Of a DNA stretch of 64,000 nucleotides, positions 43,256-52,107 are shown in pieces. Origin of the DNA: an uncultured Collinsella sp. (lineage in GTDB: Bacteria > Actinomycetota > Coriobacteriia > Coriobacteriales > Coriobacteriaceae). The position numbers and the translations under genes were made by a program. Within the stretch, counting starts at the first letter, position 1; each line of letters starts with the position of its first letter. The notes under the pieces were generated by a model, which was not told where the DNA came from, searched no databases, and saw only the letters and a program-made list of their open reading frames with translations. The stretch spans positions 7,747 to 71,746 of the forward strand of contig CAUBOH010000010.1 in assembly GCA_958437495.1 (NCBI GenBank). The letters are read 5' to 3'.

Positions 43256-45850
43256 TTGAAGCTCATCATCGCCGAGAAAAACGACGCCGCACGTCAGATC
43301 GCCGAGCGTCTGTCCACAGGCAAACCCAAAAAGGACAAGGTGTACAACACCGCCATCTACCGTTTTGAGTGGAAGGGCGAGGAGTGCGTGACCATCGGCC
43401 TTGCCGGTCACATCCTGGCGCCCGATTTTTGCGACAGCGTGCTGTTCGATAAAAAGCTGGGTTGGTATTCGGTGACCGAGGACGGCGAGATGCTGCCGGC
43501 CGACATGCCCGACGGCCTGGCCCGTCCGCCCTACGACACCAAGCGCAAGCCGTTCCTTGCCGACGGTATCTCCATTAAGGGCTGGAAGCTCGAGAGCCTG
43601 CCCTACCTCACGTGGGCACCGGTCATTAAACTGCCGGCCGAGAAGGAACTCATTCGCTCGCTCAAGAACCTGGCTAAGAAGTCCGACAGTGTCATCATCG
43701 CCACGGACTTCGATCGCGAGGGCGAGCTGATCGGTTCGGACGCCCTCAACAAGGTGCGAGAGGTTGCGCCCGACTTGCCGGTCGCCCGCGCCCAGTACTC
43801 TTCGTTTACCAAGGCCGAGATTACGCACGCCTTCGATAATCTCGTCACGCTCGACCAGAATCTGGCCGACGCTGGCGAGAGCCGTCAGCATATCGACCTT
43901 ATCTGGGGTGCGGTGCTTACGCGCTATCTGACGCTCGCCAAGTTCGGCGGCTTTGGCAACGTGCGTTCCGCCGGCCGCGTGCAGACACCGACGCTTGCCC
44001 TGGTGGTCGAGCGCGAGCGCGAGCGTATGGCGTTTGTGCCCGAGGACTATTGGCAGATCCGCGGCATGGGCGCCGCGCAGGGCGCTTCCGAGGACGACCG
44101 CTTTAAGATCGCTCACAAGACAGCGCGCTTCACCGACAAGGATGCTGCCGAGACGGCGTATGGTCACGTCGACGGCGCCAAGACGGCGACCGTCACCGCA
44201 GTGACCAAGCGCTCGCGCAAGCAGCAGCCGCCCACGCCGTTCGCTACGACCTCGCTACAGGCTGCCGCTGCGGCCGAGGGCATCTCGCCTGCACGCACCA
44301 TGCGCATCGCCGAGTCCCTCTACATGGCGGGCCTCATCAGCTACCCGCGTGTCGACAACACCGTGTACCCCGCGACGCTCGATTTGGGCGCTGTGGTGAG
44401 CGATCTGGCAAAGATCAACCCGGCGCTGGCGCCTGTGTGCAAAAAGGTGCTTGCCGGACCTATGAAGCCCACGCGTGGCAAGGTCGAGACCACCGACCAC
44501 CCGCCCATCTACCCCACGGGCGAGGGCGATCCGTCCACGCTCGATGGCGGCCAGCGCAAGCTCTACGACCTCATCGCTCGCCGCTTCCTGGCAACGCTCA
44601 TGGGTCCCGCGACCATCGAGAACACCAAGCTCGAGCTCGACGTCAACGGCGAGCCGTTCGTGGCCTCGGGTGACGTGTTGGTGACCCCGGGTTTCCGCGA
44701 GGCATACCCGTACGGACTCAAGCGCGACGAGCAGATGCCGCCGCTGGAGCAGGGTGACACGGTCGACGTGTTCGATATGAAGCTCGAGGCCAAGCAGACC
44801 GAGCCGCCCGCGCGCTACAGCCAGGGCAAGCTCGTGCAGGAGATGGAAAAGCGCGGCCTGGGCACCAAGTCCACGCGCGCGAGCATCATCGAGCGCCTGT
44901 ATGCCGTGCGCTACCTCAAAAACGATCCCGTGGAGCCGAGCCAGCTGGGTATCGCCATCATCGATGCACTGTCGCAGTTTGCCCCGCGCATCACGAGCCC
45001 CGATATGACTAGCGAGCTCGACGGCGACATGACCCGCGTGGAGCGCGGCGAGGACACCGAAGAGCATGTCGTGACGCACTCGCGCGCGCTGCTGGCCGGC
45101 GTGCTCGATGAGCTGCTCAAGCATACGCAGGAGCTGGGTGACGCCATCAGCGACGCCGTCACGGCTGATGCGCGCGTGGGCACCTGCCCCAAGTGCGGCA
45201 AGGACCTCGTCATGAAGACGAGTGCCAAGACCCGCGGCAGCTTTATCGGCTGCATGGGATGGCCCGACTGCGATGTGACCTATCCGGTGCCGAGCGGCGT
45301 CAAGGTGAGCCCGCTCGAGGGTGAGGCGGCCGTGTGCCCCGAGTGCGGCGCGCCGCGCATTAAGTGCCAGCCGTTCCGCCAGAAGGCCTTCGAGATTTGT
45401 GTGAACCCCACGTGCCCCACCAACTACGAGCCCGATCTTAAGGTGGGCGAGTGCAAGGTGTGTGCCGAGGCCGGGCGTCACGGCGACCTGATTGCGCACA
45501 AGAGCGAAAAGAGCGGCAAGCGCTTTATCCGCTGCACCAACTACGATGACTGCGGCGTGAGCTATCCGCTGCCGGCGCGCGGTAAGCTCGAGGCGACGGG
45601 CGAGACCTGCCCCGAGTGCGGCGCTCCCATCGTGGTGGTCAACACGGCGCGCGGTCCGTGGCGTATCTGCGTCAACATGGACTGCCCGACCAAGGAGAAG
45701 AAGCCCGCCCGTGGGCGCAAGACCACGACCAAGGCGAGCGCGGCGAAGAAGACAACGGCCAAGAAAGCCACGGCTGCGAAGAAGGCTTCGACGGCAAAGA
45801 AGACGACGTCCAAGAAGTCGACCACCAAGAAGGCGGCCGCCGACAAGTAA
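43256..45850 (+). CDS. topA: Type IA DNA topoisomerase (topoisomerase I)
   Basis: An 864-residue type IA enzyme. The N-terminal TOPRIM begins MKLIIAEKNDAARQIAERL and has DFDREGELIG; the active-site Tyr is in LISYPRVDNTVYP. These forms are closer to archaeal TopA and topoisomerase III than to the usual bacterial TopA. The C-terminus has several four-Cys zinc ribbons (CPKCGKDL, CPECGAP twice, CKVCAEAG) and a tail of Lys/Ala/Thr repeats of histone-like character. It relaxes negative supercoils. The TTG start follows AGGAG; a strong terminator follows the stop. Confidence 0.9.
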   Translation: MKLIIAEKNDAARQIAERLSTGKPKKDKVYNTAIYRFEWKGEECVTIGLAGHILAPDFCDSVLFDKKLGWYSVTEDGEMLPADMPDGLARPPYDTKRKPFLADGISIKGWKLESLPYLTWAPVIKLPAEKELIRSLKNLAKKSDSVIIATDFDREGELIGSDALNKVREVAPDLPVARAQYSSFTKAEITHAFDNLVTLDQNLADAGESRQHIDLIWGAVLTRYLTLAKFGGFGNVRSAGRVQTPTLALVVERERERMAFVPEDYWQIRGMGAAQGASEDDRFKIAHKTARFTDKDAAETAYGHVDGAKTATVTAVTKRSRKQQPPTPFATTSLQAAAAAEGISPARTMRIAESLYMAGLISYPRVDNTVYPATLDLGAVVSDLAKINPALAPVCKKVLAGPMKPTRGKVETTDHPPIYPTGEGDPSTLDGGQRKLYDLIARRFLATLMGPATIENTKLELDVNGEPFVASGDVLVTPGFREAYPYGLKRDEQMPPLEQGDTVDVFDMKLEAKQTEPPARYSQGKLVQEMEKRGLGTKSTRASIIERLYAVRYLKNDPVEPSQLGIAIIDALSQFAPRITSPDMTSELDGDMTRVERGEDTEEHVVTHSRALLAGVLDELLKHTQELGDAISDAVTADARVGTCPKCGKDLVMKTSAKTRGSFIGCMGWPDCDVTYPVPSGVKVSPLEGEAAVCPECGAPRIKCQPFRQKAFEICVNPTCPTNYEPDLKVGECKVCAEAGRHGDLIAHKSEKSGKRFIRCTNYDDCGVSYPLPARGKLEATGETCPECGAPIVVVNTARGPWRICVNMDCPTKEKKPARGRKTTTKASAAKKTTAKKATAAKKASTAKKTTSKKSTTKKAAADK

Positions 45851-45879
45851 CGGTGCAGTCGAAACATTGCCCAAAACAA

Positions 45880-45917
45880 AAACGAGCGAGGGTCCCATGA
45901 TCCTCGCTCGTTTTTTA
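45880..45917 (+). terminator. Rho-independent terminator after topA
   Basis: AACGAGCGAGG and CCTCGCTCGTT form an 11-bp stem with a GTCCCATGAT loop, followed by TTTT. Confidence 0.85.
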
Positions 45918-45918
45918 T

Positions 45919-45976
45919 CCGGCAGTTAGGGACGTTCCTTTTCTGCCGGCAGTTTAGGAACGTCCCTAACTGCCGG
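45919..45976. repeat. Dispersed palindromic repeat (GGGACGTTCCT type)
   Basis: Arms 45919-45939 and 45956-45976 are exact 21-bp complements around a 16-nt loop (core TTAGGGACGTTCCT). It closely matches 48344-48399. Confidence 0.75.
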
Positions 45977-45994
45977 CTCGGGAACGACAAAGCG

Positions 45995-47011
45995 CTACTT
46001 CACCTCGACGGGCGCGGCGCCGGGGTAGCGGTCCTCAAAGTCCAGGCGGTACTTATTGTCGTTGGTGCCCGCCACGTTGTCGCGTGCCAGCGGCGCCACG
46101 ATCTCGTCCTTGTGGTTGGCCGGGCTGGAGTAGTCAAGACTGATTTCCCAGGCATCGCAAATCACGTCGATGCGATTCTCCAGGTCGTCGTAGAGCGTGA
46201 TGATGTCTTTCCACGAGCTGTAATTCTGCGAGTCGATGGGAACGTCCAGGTCCTCGACCTCGTCCTTCAGGTCGCTAATCTGATCCTCGAGCGCCTCGGC
46301 GGCATCGCTGGCAGATTGGCGCGAGCTGCGGTCATCCTTGAGATAGTACGTGTTAAACGTGGTAGCGCAGTCGCGAACCTGCTGATCAAGATCGGAGAGC
46401 CTGCTGTAGTAGGAGCTCAGCTGGTCGTAGACGTTCTGCTCGCTGATGGCGGAGGCATCGTGGGCGTCATCGTCATCATCATCGTCAAGCTTGTTGGGGT
46501 CGCCCTTGACGGACACATCGTCGTCATCGTCGTCGATCTTGACCTTTTCGATCGTCGTGCCTTTGGAATCGTCGGCACCCTTATCGAAGGGCTTGATCAT
46601 AAAGAACACGACGAGCGCGATAATAACGACGACGAGCGCGGCGATAATGCCGATGAGCAGGGCGTTGTTGTTTTTGGGGGCAGTAGGTGCGCCGGCCTGC
46701 GGAGCAGCGGTCGGAATGGGTTGCTGAGTCGTGGCGTTGGCCGCCGCCCATTGCTGCGTCGTGCCGACTTCGGGCTGGGGAGCGGGCACGGGCTGATGGG
46801 CGGACTGTACAGTCACGTCTGCCGGCTGGGGCTGGGTTGCGGTCGCATCGGCGCCAGAGACGGCATCGGGTGCGGGGGCGTTTTCGGCGAATGGCGTGCC
46901 CTCCTGCGCTTGCGAAGCCTGGTCATCGGCGGTCGCGGGCGCACCACAGTTGGTGCAAAAGCGTTCATCGTCCTTTAGAAGCTTGCCGCAATGGGTGCAA
47001 AATCGGGGCAT
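45995..47011 (-). CDS. Zinc-ribbon membrane-anchored protein, unknown function
   Basis: A 338-residue protein. An N-terminal zinc ribbon (FCTHCGKLLKDDERFCTNCG) is followed by a Pro/Ala/Gln-rich linker, one membrane helix (LLIGIIAALVVVIIALVVFF, about 122-141) and an extracytoplasmic region with two poly-Asp runs, then a helical, probably coiled-coil segment (about 190-290). The layout is typical of zinc-ribbon membrane proteins of Gram-positive bacteria with no assigned function. It is transcribed alone, convergent with topA. Confidence 0.78.
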   Translation of the reverse strand: MPRFCTHCGKLLKDDERFCTNCGAPATADDQASQAQEGTPFAENAPAPDAVSGADATATQPQPADVTVQSAHQPVPAPQPEVGTTQQWAAANATTQQPIPTAAPQAGAPTAPKNNNALLIGIIAALVVVIIALVVFFMIKPFDKGADDSKGTTIEKVKIDDDDDDVSVKGDPNKLDDDDDDDAHDASAISEQNVYDQLSSYYSRLSDLDQQVRDCATTFNTYYLKDDRSSRQSASDAAEALEDQISDLKDEVEDLDVPIDSQNYSSWKDIITLYDDLENRIDVICDAWEISLDYSSPANHKDEIVAPLARDNVAGTNDNKYRLDFEDRYPGAAPVEVK

Positions 47012-47213
47012 GGTGGTTCCTTCCGTTTAATCTGTTGGCTAAATTATAAGGTGGTTGAGGTGCAGATGGACTGCACCGATCCAACTGGTTACGAGAGGAT
47101 GGTTGCCCCGCGCCATGTACCGTTGCATGCGTCACAATGAGTGCAACGTGTTGAGCGTCCGGCATGTCCGCTTATCGACGGTTCAGCGGAATGCAATGGT
47201 AGGGAGTGGGCCT

Positions 47214-48269
47214 GTGTACTGTGGCGAGCGGAGTAGCGGCAGCGGCGACAAGGTGGGGTCGGCTCGACCCCCGCATGGGGACGCATCCCTTGCCGCGCCC
47301 GAATGCTCACGTCGAGTGTTTTGTGCTGCCGCGGTGACCGGAGCGTTTGCTTTGACGGCCGGCCTCGGCGGTTGCGCCGCACGCCGTAGCGAAGCGAAGG
47401 GCTCCGCTGGCCCTGCCAAACAAACGTCAAAGCGGTCGTCCACGACAAAAGCGACGGCCGCTCCTAAGTCTTCTTGGATCACCGCCATTCAGCAAGATAT
47501 CGAGGCTCTAGTCGAGCCGTATGGCGACTCCGTCTCGGTTTACGCCGTGGCGCTCGACCCCCAAACGTTCGACGCACTCGATGGCGAAGCCGTCGTGGCG
47601 CCCGATGTGCGCAGGGTTGCGGCGAGCATCATCAAGCTTCCCGTTCTTGCCTGCGCACTCGATTCCGTGGCGGCGGGTAGGCTATCCCTCGACGAACAGA
47701 TAACGGTGATGCGGCGGGATATCGTGGGCGGCAGCGGCAATATTCAAGCGCGCGGCGTGGGCGTGTCGTACAGTGTGGATGAACTGCTGCACGCCATGAT
47801 CGCCCAGAGCGAGAACGTGGCGGCGAATCTCATCATTAACCGGCTCGGCATGGATACGGTAAATGGGACGTGTGCCGCGCTGGGTTTGACTCAAACCGTG
47901 CTCGCTCGTCTGATGATGGACACCGATGCCCAGGCGCAGGGTCGCGAGAACTATACGAGCGCCCGCGATGTCGCGACCGTGCTGCAGCACCTGGCGGCGG
48001 GGACAATCGCAACGCCCGAGCTCTGCGAGCGGGCGCGTGGATATCTGCTGGCTCAGGAAGATATGCGCGGTATTGTCGAGGGTGTTCCCAGTGACGTCTC
48101 GGTCGCGCACAAAACGGGCAGCCTGGCGAATGCTCAGCACGATGCGGCAATCGTCTATGCCGAACATCCCTATGTCTTGGTCGTCCTCACCCAAGACCTC
48201 GGACGCGAGCAGGCCCTGGCCTTGGAGCGCGACATCTCCTCCGCTATCTATGCCCGCGCCCACTCCTAA
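47214..48269 (+). CDS. Class A beta-lactamase-fold serine hydrolase, lipoprotein
   Basis: A 351-residue protein. Motifs of penicillin-interacting serine enzymes are present: AASIIKLPV (SxxK), QSENVAANL (SxN) and HKTGSL. I see no clear class A glutamate motif (ExxLN), so beta-lactamase activity is uncertain and a D,D-peptidase-like role is possible. The signal sequence has SRRVFCAA, a Tat-like twin Arg, then a hydrophobic run and LGGC lipobox. A GTG at 47214 with AGGGAG 7 nt upstream is the best start; ATG at 47196 is an alternative. Two palindromes follow the stop. Confidence 0.78.
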   Translation: MYCGERSSGSGDKVGSARPPHGDASLAAPECSRRVFCAAAVTGAFALTAGLGGCAARRSEAKGSAGPAKQTSKRSSTTKATAAPKSSWITAIQQDIEALVEPYGDSVSVYAVALDPQTFDALDGEAVVAPDVRRVAASIIKLPVLACALDSVAAGRLSLDEQITVMRRDIVGGSGNIQARGVGVSYSVDELLHAMIAQSENVAANLIINRLGMDTVNGTCAALGLTQTVLARLMMDTDAQAQGRENYTSARDVATVLQHLAAGTIATPELCERARGYLLAQEDMRGIVEGVPSDVSVAHKTGSLANAQHDAAIVYAEHPYVLVVLTQDLGREQALALERDISSAIYARAHS

Positions 48270-48270
48270 C

Positions 48271-48333
48271 TTGCGGTGAAATAGGGATTGTATTTGCTGT
48301 TAGAAGGCGTATTCAGTCCCTATTTCACCGCAA
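48271..48333. repeat. Inverted repeat 3' of the serine hydrolase gene
   Basis: TTGCGGTGAAATAGGGATTG (48271-48290) and its complement at 48314-48333 match at 19 of 20 positions around a 23-nt loop. Confidence 0.65.
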
Positions 48334-48343
48334 CTTAGAGGGT

Positions 48344-48399
48344 CGGCAGTTGGGGACGTTCCTTTTCTGCCGGCACTTTAGGAACGTCCCCAACTGCCG
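48344..48399. repeat. Dispersed palindromic repeat (GGGGACGTTCCT type)
   Basis: Arms 48344-48363 and 48380-48399 are exact 20-bp complements around a 16-nt loop. It resembles 45919-45976 almost throughout. Confidence 0.75.
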
Positions 48400-48500
48400 C
48401 CTAACGACCAGGTCGTATTTGGGGCGCGCCGAGCGCTGGGGTATCATGACGTGGTTGCTATAACTCGTATTTACGCGCCTTGTAGGAAGGGGCTGCGCCC

Positions 48501-49184
48501 ATGGCTTTTGAGCCCGCTCAACATAGCTTTATCACGCTCGAGGGCGTCGACGGTGCCGGCAAGTCCACGCAGGCGCGCCTGCTTGCCCGTGCGCTCGAAC
48601 TCGCTGGCCACCAGGTCGTGACCCTGCGCGAGCCGGGTGGCACCGCCATCAGCGAGAAGATTCGTGCCCTGCTGCTCGATCCCGCCAACACGGCAATGGG
48701 CGATACTTGCGAGCTGCTGCTCTACGAGGCGGCGCGCGCCCAGCTAGTGCATGAGGTTATCGCGCCTGCCCTCGCGGCCGGCAAGGTGGTCCTGTGTGAT
48801 CGCTTCTACGATTCCACGACCTGCTACCAGGCGTTTGCCGACGGCCTTGATCGCCAGATGGTGCGCGACGCCAACAACCTGGCCGTCGCGGGTACGCACC
48901 CGGCGCTCACGCTCGTCTACCACATCACGCCCGAGCAGGCGGCGTTGCGCATGGCAGCTCGTGGCGCGGCCGACCGCATGGAGGCGAAGGGCATAGCCTT
49001 CCAAGAGCGCGTCTACCAAGGATTTTGCGCTATCGCTGCCGAGGAACCCGCCCGCGTTAAGCTCATCGACGCCACCGCACCGATCGGGGGCGTCTTCGCG
49101 CAGACGGTCGAGCAGGTTCGCGCGTACGGCCTCGATATCCCGCAGGATGCCGTCGTCGCCGCGCTTGCCCAGGAGGCCGAGTAG
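48501..49184 (+). CDS. tmk: Thymidylate kinase
   Basis: A 227-residue dTMP kinase. FITLEGVDGAGKSTQ is the P-loop, LREPGGTAISEKIR the DR(E)PGGT motif, CDRFYDSTTCYQAFA the substrate-binding region, and ARGAADRME the lid. It makes dTDP for DNA synthesis. GGAAGGGGC lies upstream of the ATG. It is the first gene of tmk-holB-ricT, an order also known from Bacillus-type genomes, with 1 bp before holB. Confidence 0.94.
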   Translation: MAFEPAQHSFITLEGVDGAGKSTQARLLARALELAGHQVVTLREPGGTAISEKIRALLLDPANTAMGDTCELLLYEAARAQLVHEVIAPALAAGKVVLCDRFYDSTTCYQAFADGLDRQMVRDANNLAVAGTHPALTLVYHITPEQAALRMAARGAADRMEAKGIAFQERVYQGFCAIAAEEPARVKLIDATAPIGGVFAQTVEQVRAYGLDIPQDAVVAALAQEAE

Positions 49185-49185
49185 C

Positions 49186-50313
49186 ATGGCCCCTGCGCAG
49201 ACAAGCTTGCTCGCCAAGCTCGATACCCAAGAGCGCGTGCGTGACTTTTTGACCAACGCCGTCGCCAGCGGTCGCGCATCGCACGCCTATCTGTTCTTGG
49301 GCGCGCCCGGCGCCGGCAAGCTCGATGCCGCATGGGCGCTCGCCCAGGCCTTCCTGTGCGAGCAGGACGGCTGTGGATCGTGCGACAGCTGTGTGCGCGT
49401 CGCGCGCCATACGCACCCCGACGTGCACTATTACACGCCCGAGAGCGCCACGGGCTACCTCATCGCCCAGACGCGCGAGCTGCTCGACGACGTGCCCCTG
49501 GCGCCCATCCGTGCTAAGGCCAAGGTCTACATCATCGACCGTGCCGAGCAGCTGCGCGCCAACACCGCCAACGCGCTGCTCAAAACGCTCGAGGAGCCGC
49601 CCGAGGGCGTCATGTTCATCCTGCTGGGCACCTCGGCAGACGTGATGCTGCCCACCATCGTGAGCCGCTGCCAGTGTGTGCCGTTTCGGCTGGTGTCGCC
49701 CGTCGTGGCCGCGCAGGCCGTAAGCCGCGCGACGGGCCAGGATCTCGTACGTTGTCGCATGGCGGTCGCCGTGGCGGGGAGCCCCACGCGCGGTATCGAG
49801 TTCCTTAAGAGTGCCGAGCGCCAGGACGCCCGCCGTCAGATGGTCCGTGCCATCGACTCGCTCATCGCCGCCGACGAGGCCGACGTGCTCAGCCGCGCCA
49901 AGTCACTCATCGTCGCCGTCAAGGCGCCGTTGGCCGAGGTCAAGTCCACGCAGGAAAAGGTGCTCGAGCAAAATGCCGACTACCTGTCGCGTGGAGCATT
50001 GAAGCAGCTTGAGGACCGCAACAAGCGCGAACTCAACGCGCGCGAGCGTTCGGGTATCATGGAAGCGCTGGCGAGCGCGCGGACGCTCATGCGCGACGTG
50101 CTGCTGACGCTTCAGGATGAGGCGGCCGACGTCGTGAACGAGGATGTGCGCGACACGATCGGTCGGCTTGCCGCCGCGACCAATGTTGCGGGTGCCACCC
50201 AGGCGCTCGAGGCGGTCGCAACCGCCGAGCGCAACATCGCCAGAAACGTTACTCCCCAGCTGGCCATCGAGGTCATGCTGTTCGATATCAGGAAGGCACT
50301 GAAATGCCGTTAG
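49186..50313 (+). CDS. holB: DNA polymerase III subunit delta'
   Basis: A 375-residue clamp-loader AAA+ subunit. HAYLFLGAPGAGKLDAAWALAQAFLC is the P-loop region with a Lys-Leu instead of KT/S, CGSCDSC belongs to the zinc module, and ANALLKTLEEPPE is the sensor-1 segment with TIVSRCQCVPF the SRC motif. The degenerate nucleotide site fits delta', which need not hydrolyse ATP. ATG at 49186 follows AGGAGG inside the end of tmk; the earlier in-frame ATG at 49147 lies within tmk. It overlaps ricT by 10 bp. Confidence 0.9.
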   Translation: MAPAQTSLLAKLDTQERVRDFLTNAVASGRASHAYLFLGAPGAGKLDAAWALAQAFLCEQDGCGSCDSCVRVARHTHPDVHYYTPESATGYLIAQTRELLDDVPLAPIRAKAKVYIIDRAEQLRANTANALLKTLEEPPEGVMFILLGTSADVMLPTIVSRCQCVPFRLVSPVVAAQAVSRATGQDLVRCRMAVAVAGSPTRGIEFLKSAERQDARRQMVRAIDSLIAADEADVLSRAKSLIVAVKAPLAEVKSTQEKVLEQNADYLSRGALKQLEDRNKRELNARERSGIMEALASARTLMRDVLLTLQDEAADVVNEDVRDTIGRLAAATNVAGATQALEAVATAERNIARNVTPQLAIEVMLFDIRKALKCR

Positions 50314-52004
50314 TCGTACCCGTTAAGTTTACCTACGCCTCGCGCGACCTGTGGTTCGACCCGCAGGATCTGGATATCCTCGAGGCCGATTATGCTATCT
50401 GCTCCACCGAGCGCGGAACCGAGATCGGCCTGGTCACGGCCGATCCCTTCGAGGTGCCGCAGGACGAGATCGGCCAGCCGCTCAAGCCCGTGCTGCGCGT
50501 GGCGAGCGACATCGACCTGCAGCTTGCCGACGACCTGGCTATCCAGGGTGACGAGGCTATGGTCGATTTCCGTCGCCTGGTCAAGGAGCTCGACCTCGAG
50601 ATGAAGCCGGTCGGCGTCGAGTACCTGTTTGGCGGCGAGAAGGCCGTGTTCTACTTTGCGGCCGAGGAGCGCGTCGATTTTCGTCAGCTCGTCAAGGACC
50701 TGTCCTCGACGCTGCACATTCGCGTCGACATGCGCCAGATCGGCGTGCGCGACGAGACCCGCCTGGTGGGCGGCTATGCCCAGTGCGGCCAGGAGCTCTG
50801 CTGCACGCGCTTTGGCGGACAGTTTGAGCCCGTCTCGATTCGCATGGCAAAAGAGCAGGATCTGCCGCTCAATTCGTCCAAGATCAGCGGCGTTTGCGGC
50901 CGCCTGATGTGCTGCCTGCGCTATGAGTTCGAGGCGTACAAGGACTTTAAGAGCCGTGCGCCCAAAAAGAAGACGCTCATCGATACGCCGCTTGGCAAGG
51001 CGCGTATCCAAGAATATGACACGCCGCGCGAGCAGCTGGTGCTGCGCCTGGAGAACGGCAAGGTCTTTAAGGTCAACCTGGCCGATATGACCTGCTCGGA
51101 GGGCTGCAAAAAGAAGGCAGCCGAGCAGGGCTGTAACTGCCGTCCCGACTGCGTGACGCGCGACGTGCTCGAGCGCATCGAGTCGCCCGAGATGCGCCTG
51201 GCGCTCATGGAGCTCGACCGCGAGAACGGCGTCGACGTGGGCGATGGCCTGTCGAGTGCCGACCGTCTGACCGGCACGTCGATGCCCAAGCGCCGTCGCC
51301 GTGATGCTGATTCCGATGCCCGTGCCGGTCAGAGCCAGGGCGAGGGTCGTGGCCGTGGCAAGGGGCGCGGCAAGGCCGAGGCACCCGAGGCCGAGGAGGC
51401 CGCCGGTGGTCGCCGCCGCCGCAAGCGCGCGGGCTCTGTCGATGCCGGCGAGGCCGCAGCCGCCGGCAAGAACGGTGCTCGCGAGCGCGAGGCTCAGCAG
51501 CCTCAACAGCAGAATCGCGGCGGTGGCATGAATCCCACGCGCCGTCGTCGCCGTCATCTGTCGAGCGAGGAGCGCGAGGATGCCTTCCGTGCCGCAGCCG
51601 CTCGCGAGGCCGGCGCTGCCCCCAAGGGCGGCTCGGGCGCCGATGCGCCTGTCGATAAGGGCGGCAGGTCGCATGGCGAGGATGAGCGCACCCCGCGTCC
51701 GCGCCGTCGCCACTCGTCGGGTGCGCAGCAGAAGCCCTCGGTGCCCTCCGTGGCCGATCAGGTCTCGGATGGCGAGGTCAAGGTTACGCGCCGTCGTCCT
51801 GGAGACGGCGGGGGAGCTGCTGCCAAGGCTTCGCGCGGCGCCGCTCGCGACGAGCGCGATTCGCGTGAGGACCGTGGTGGCGAGGGCTCGTCCGACCAGG
51901 GCCAAAAGCGCCGTCGCCGTCGTCGTTCCCGTAAGCCGCGCCATGATGGTGGCGATGGCTCGGCCCCGTCTTCGTCGGCACCGCAGCCGCCTGCCGGCGA
52001 GTAG
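50304..52004 (+). CDS. ricT: PSP1 domain regulatory protein RicT (YaaT) with long basic tail
   Basis: A 566-residue protein. The first about 310 residues are the PSP1/RicT core: VGVEYLFGGEKAVFYFAAEERVDFR, CGQELCCTRFGG and GVCGRLMCCLRYE supply the Cys residues that bind Fe-S in the Bacillus Ric complex (RNase Y specificity, competence, sporulation). The remaining about 250 residues are low complexity, rich in Arg, Gly, Ala and Glu with many RRRR clusters, suggesting RNA binding. The usual length is near 275, so this tail is a large addition. The start overlaps holB (ATG at 50304). Confidence 0.88.
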   Translation: MPLVVPVKFTYASRDLWFDPQDLDILEADYAICSTERGTEIGLVTADPFEVPQDEIGQPLKPVLRVASDIDLQLADDLAIQGDEAMVDFRRLVKELDLEMKPVGVEYLFGGEKAVFYFAAEERVDFRQLVKDLSSTLHIRVDMRQIGVRDETRLVGGYAQCGQELCCTRFGGQFEPVSIRMAKEQDLPLNSSKISGVCGRLMCCLRYEFEAYKDFKSRAPKKKTLIDTPLGKARIQEYDTPREQLVLRLENGKVFKVNLADMTCSEGCKKKAAEQGCNCRPDCVTRDVLERIESPEMRLALMELDRENGVDVGDGLSSADRLTGTSMPKRRRRDADSDARAGQSQGEGRGRGKGRGKAEAPEAEEAAGGRRRRKRAGSVDAGEAAAAGKNGAREREAQQPQQQNRGGGMNPTRRRRRHLSSEEREDAFRAAAAREAGAAPKGGSGADAPVDKGGRSHGEDERTPRPRRRHSSGAQQKPSVPSVADQVSDGEVKVTRRRPGDGGGAAAKASRGAARDERDSREDRGGEGSSDQGQKRRRRRRSRKPRHDGGDGSAPSSSAPQPPAGE

Positions 52005-52031
52005 CGTCCGCACGCGGTTTTGTTTGCCTTG

Positions 52032-52049
52032 CCCCGGAGTACTCCGGGG
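52032..52049. promoter_or_regulatory. Perfect 18-bp palindrome upstream of the comF-family gene
   Basis: CCCCGGAGTACTCCGGGG has no central loop, so it is more suited to protein binding than to a terminator hairpin. It lies 28 bp after ricT and 58 bp before the next start. Confidence 0.45.
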
Positions 52050-52107
52050 TAGCATATGCATGAATCGGCAGCCCTCCCCGCGCCCAGTGCGTAGGGAGGG
52101 TTGTGTC

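Noticed and set aside
46112..46978. Plus-strand 288-codon frame opposite the zinc-ribbon gene
   Set aside because: Runs of Val/Ile/Asp mirror the poly-Asp and helix of the real gene; no ribosome binding site or family.
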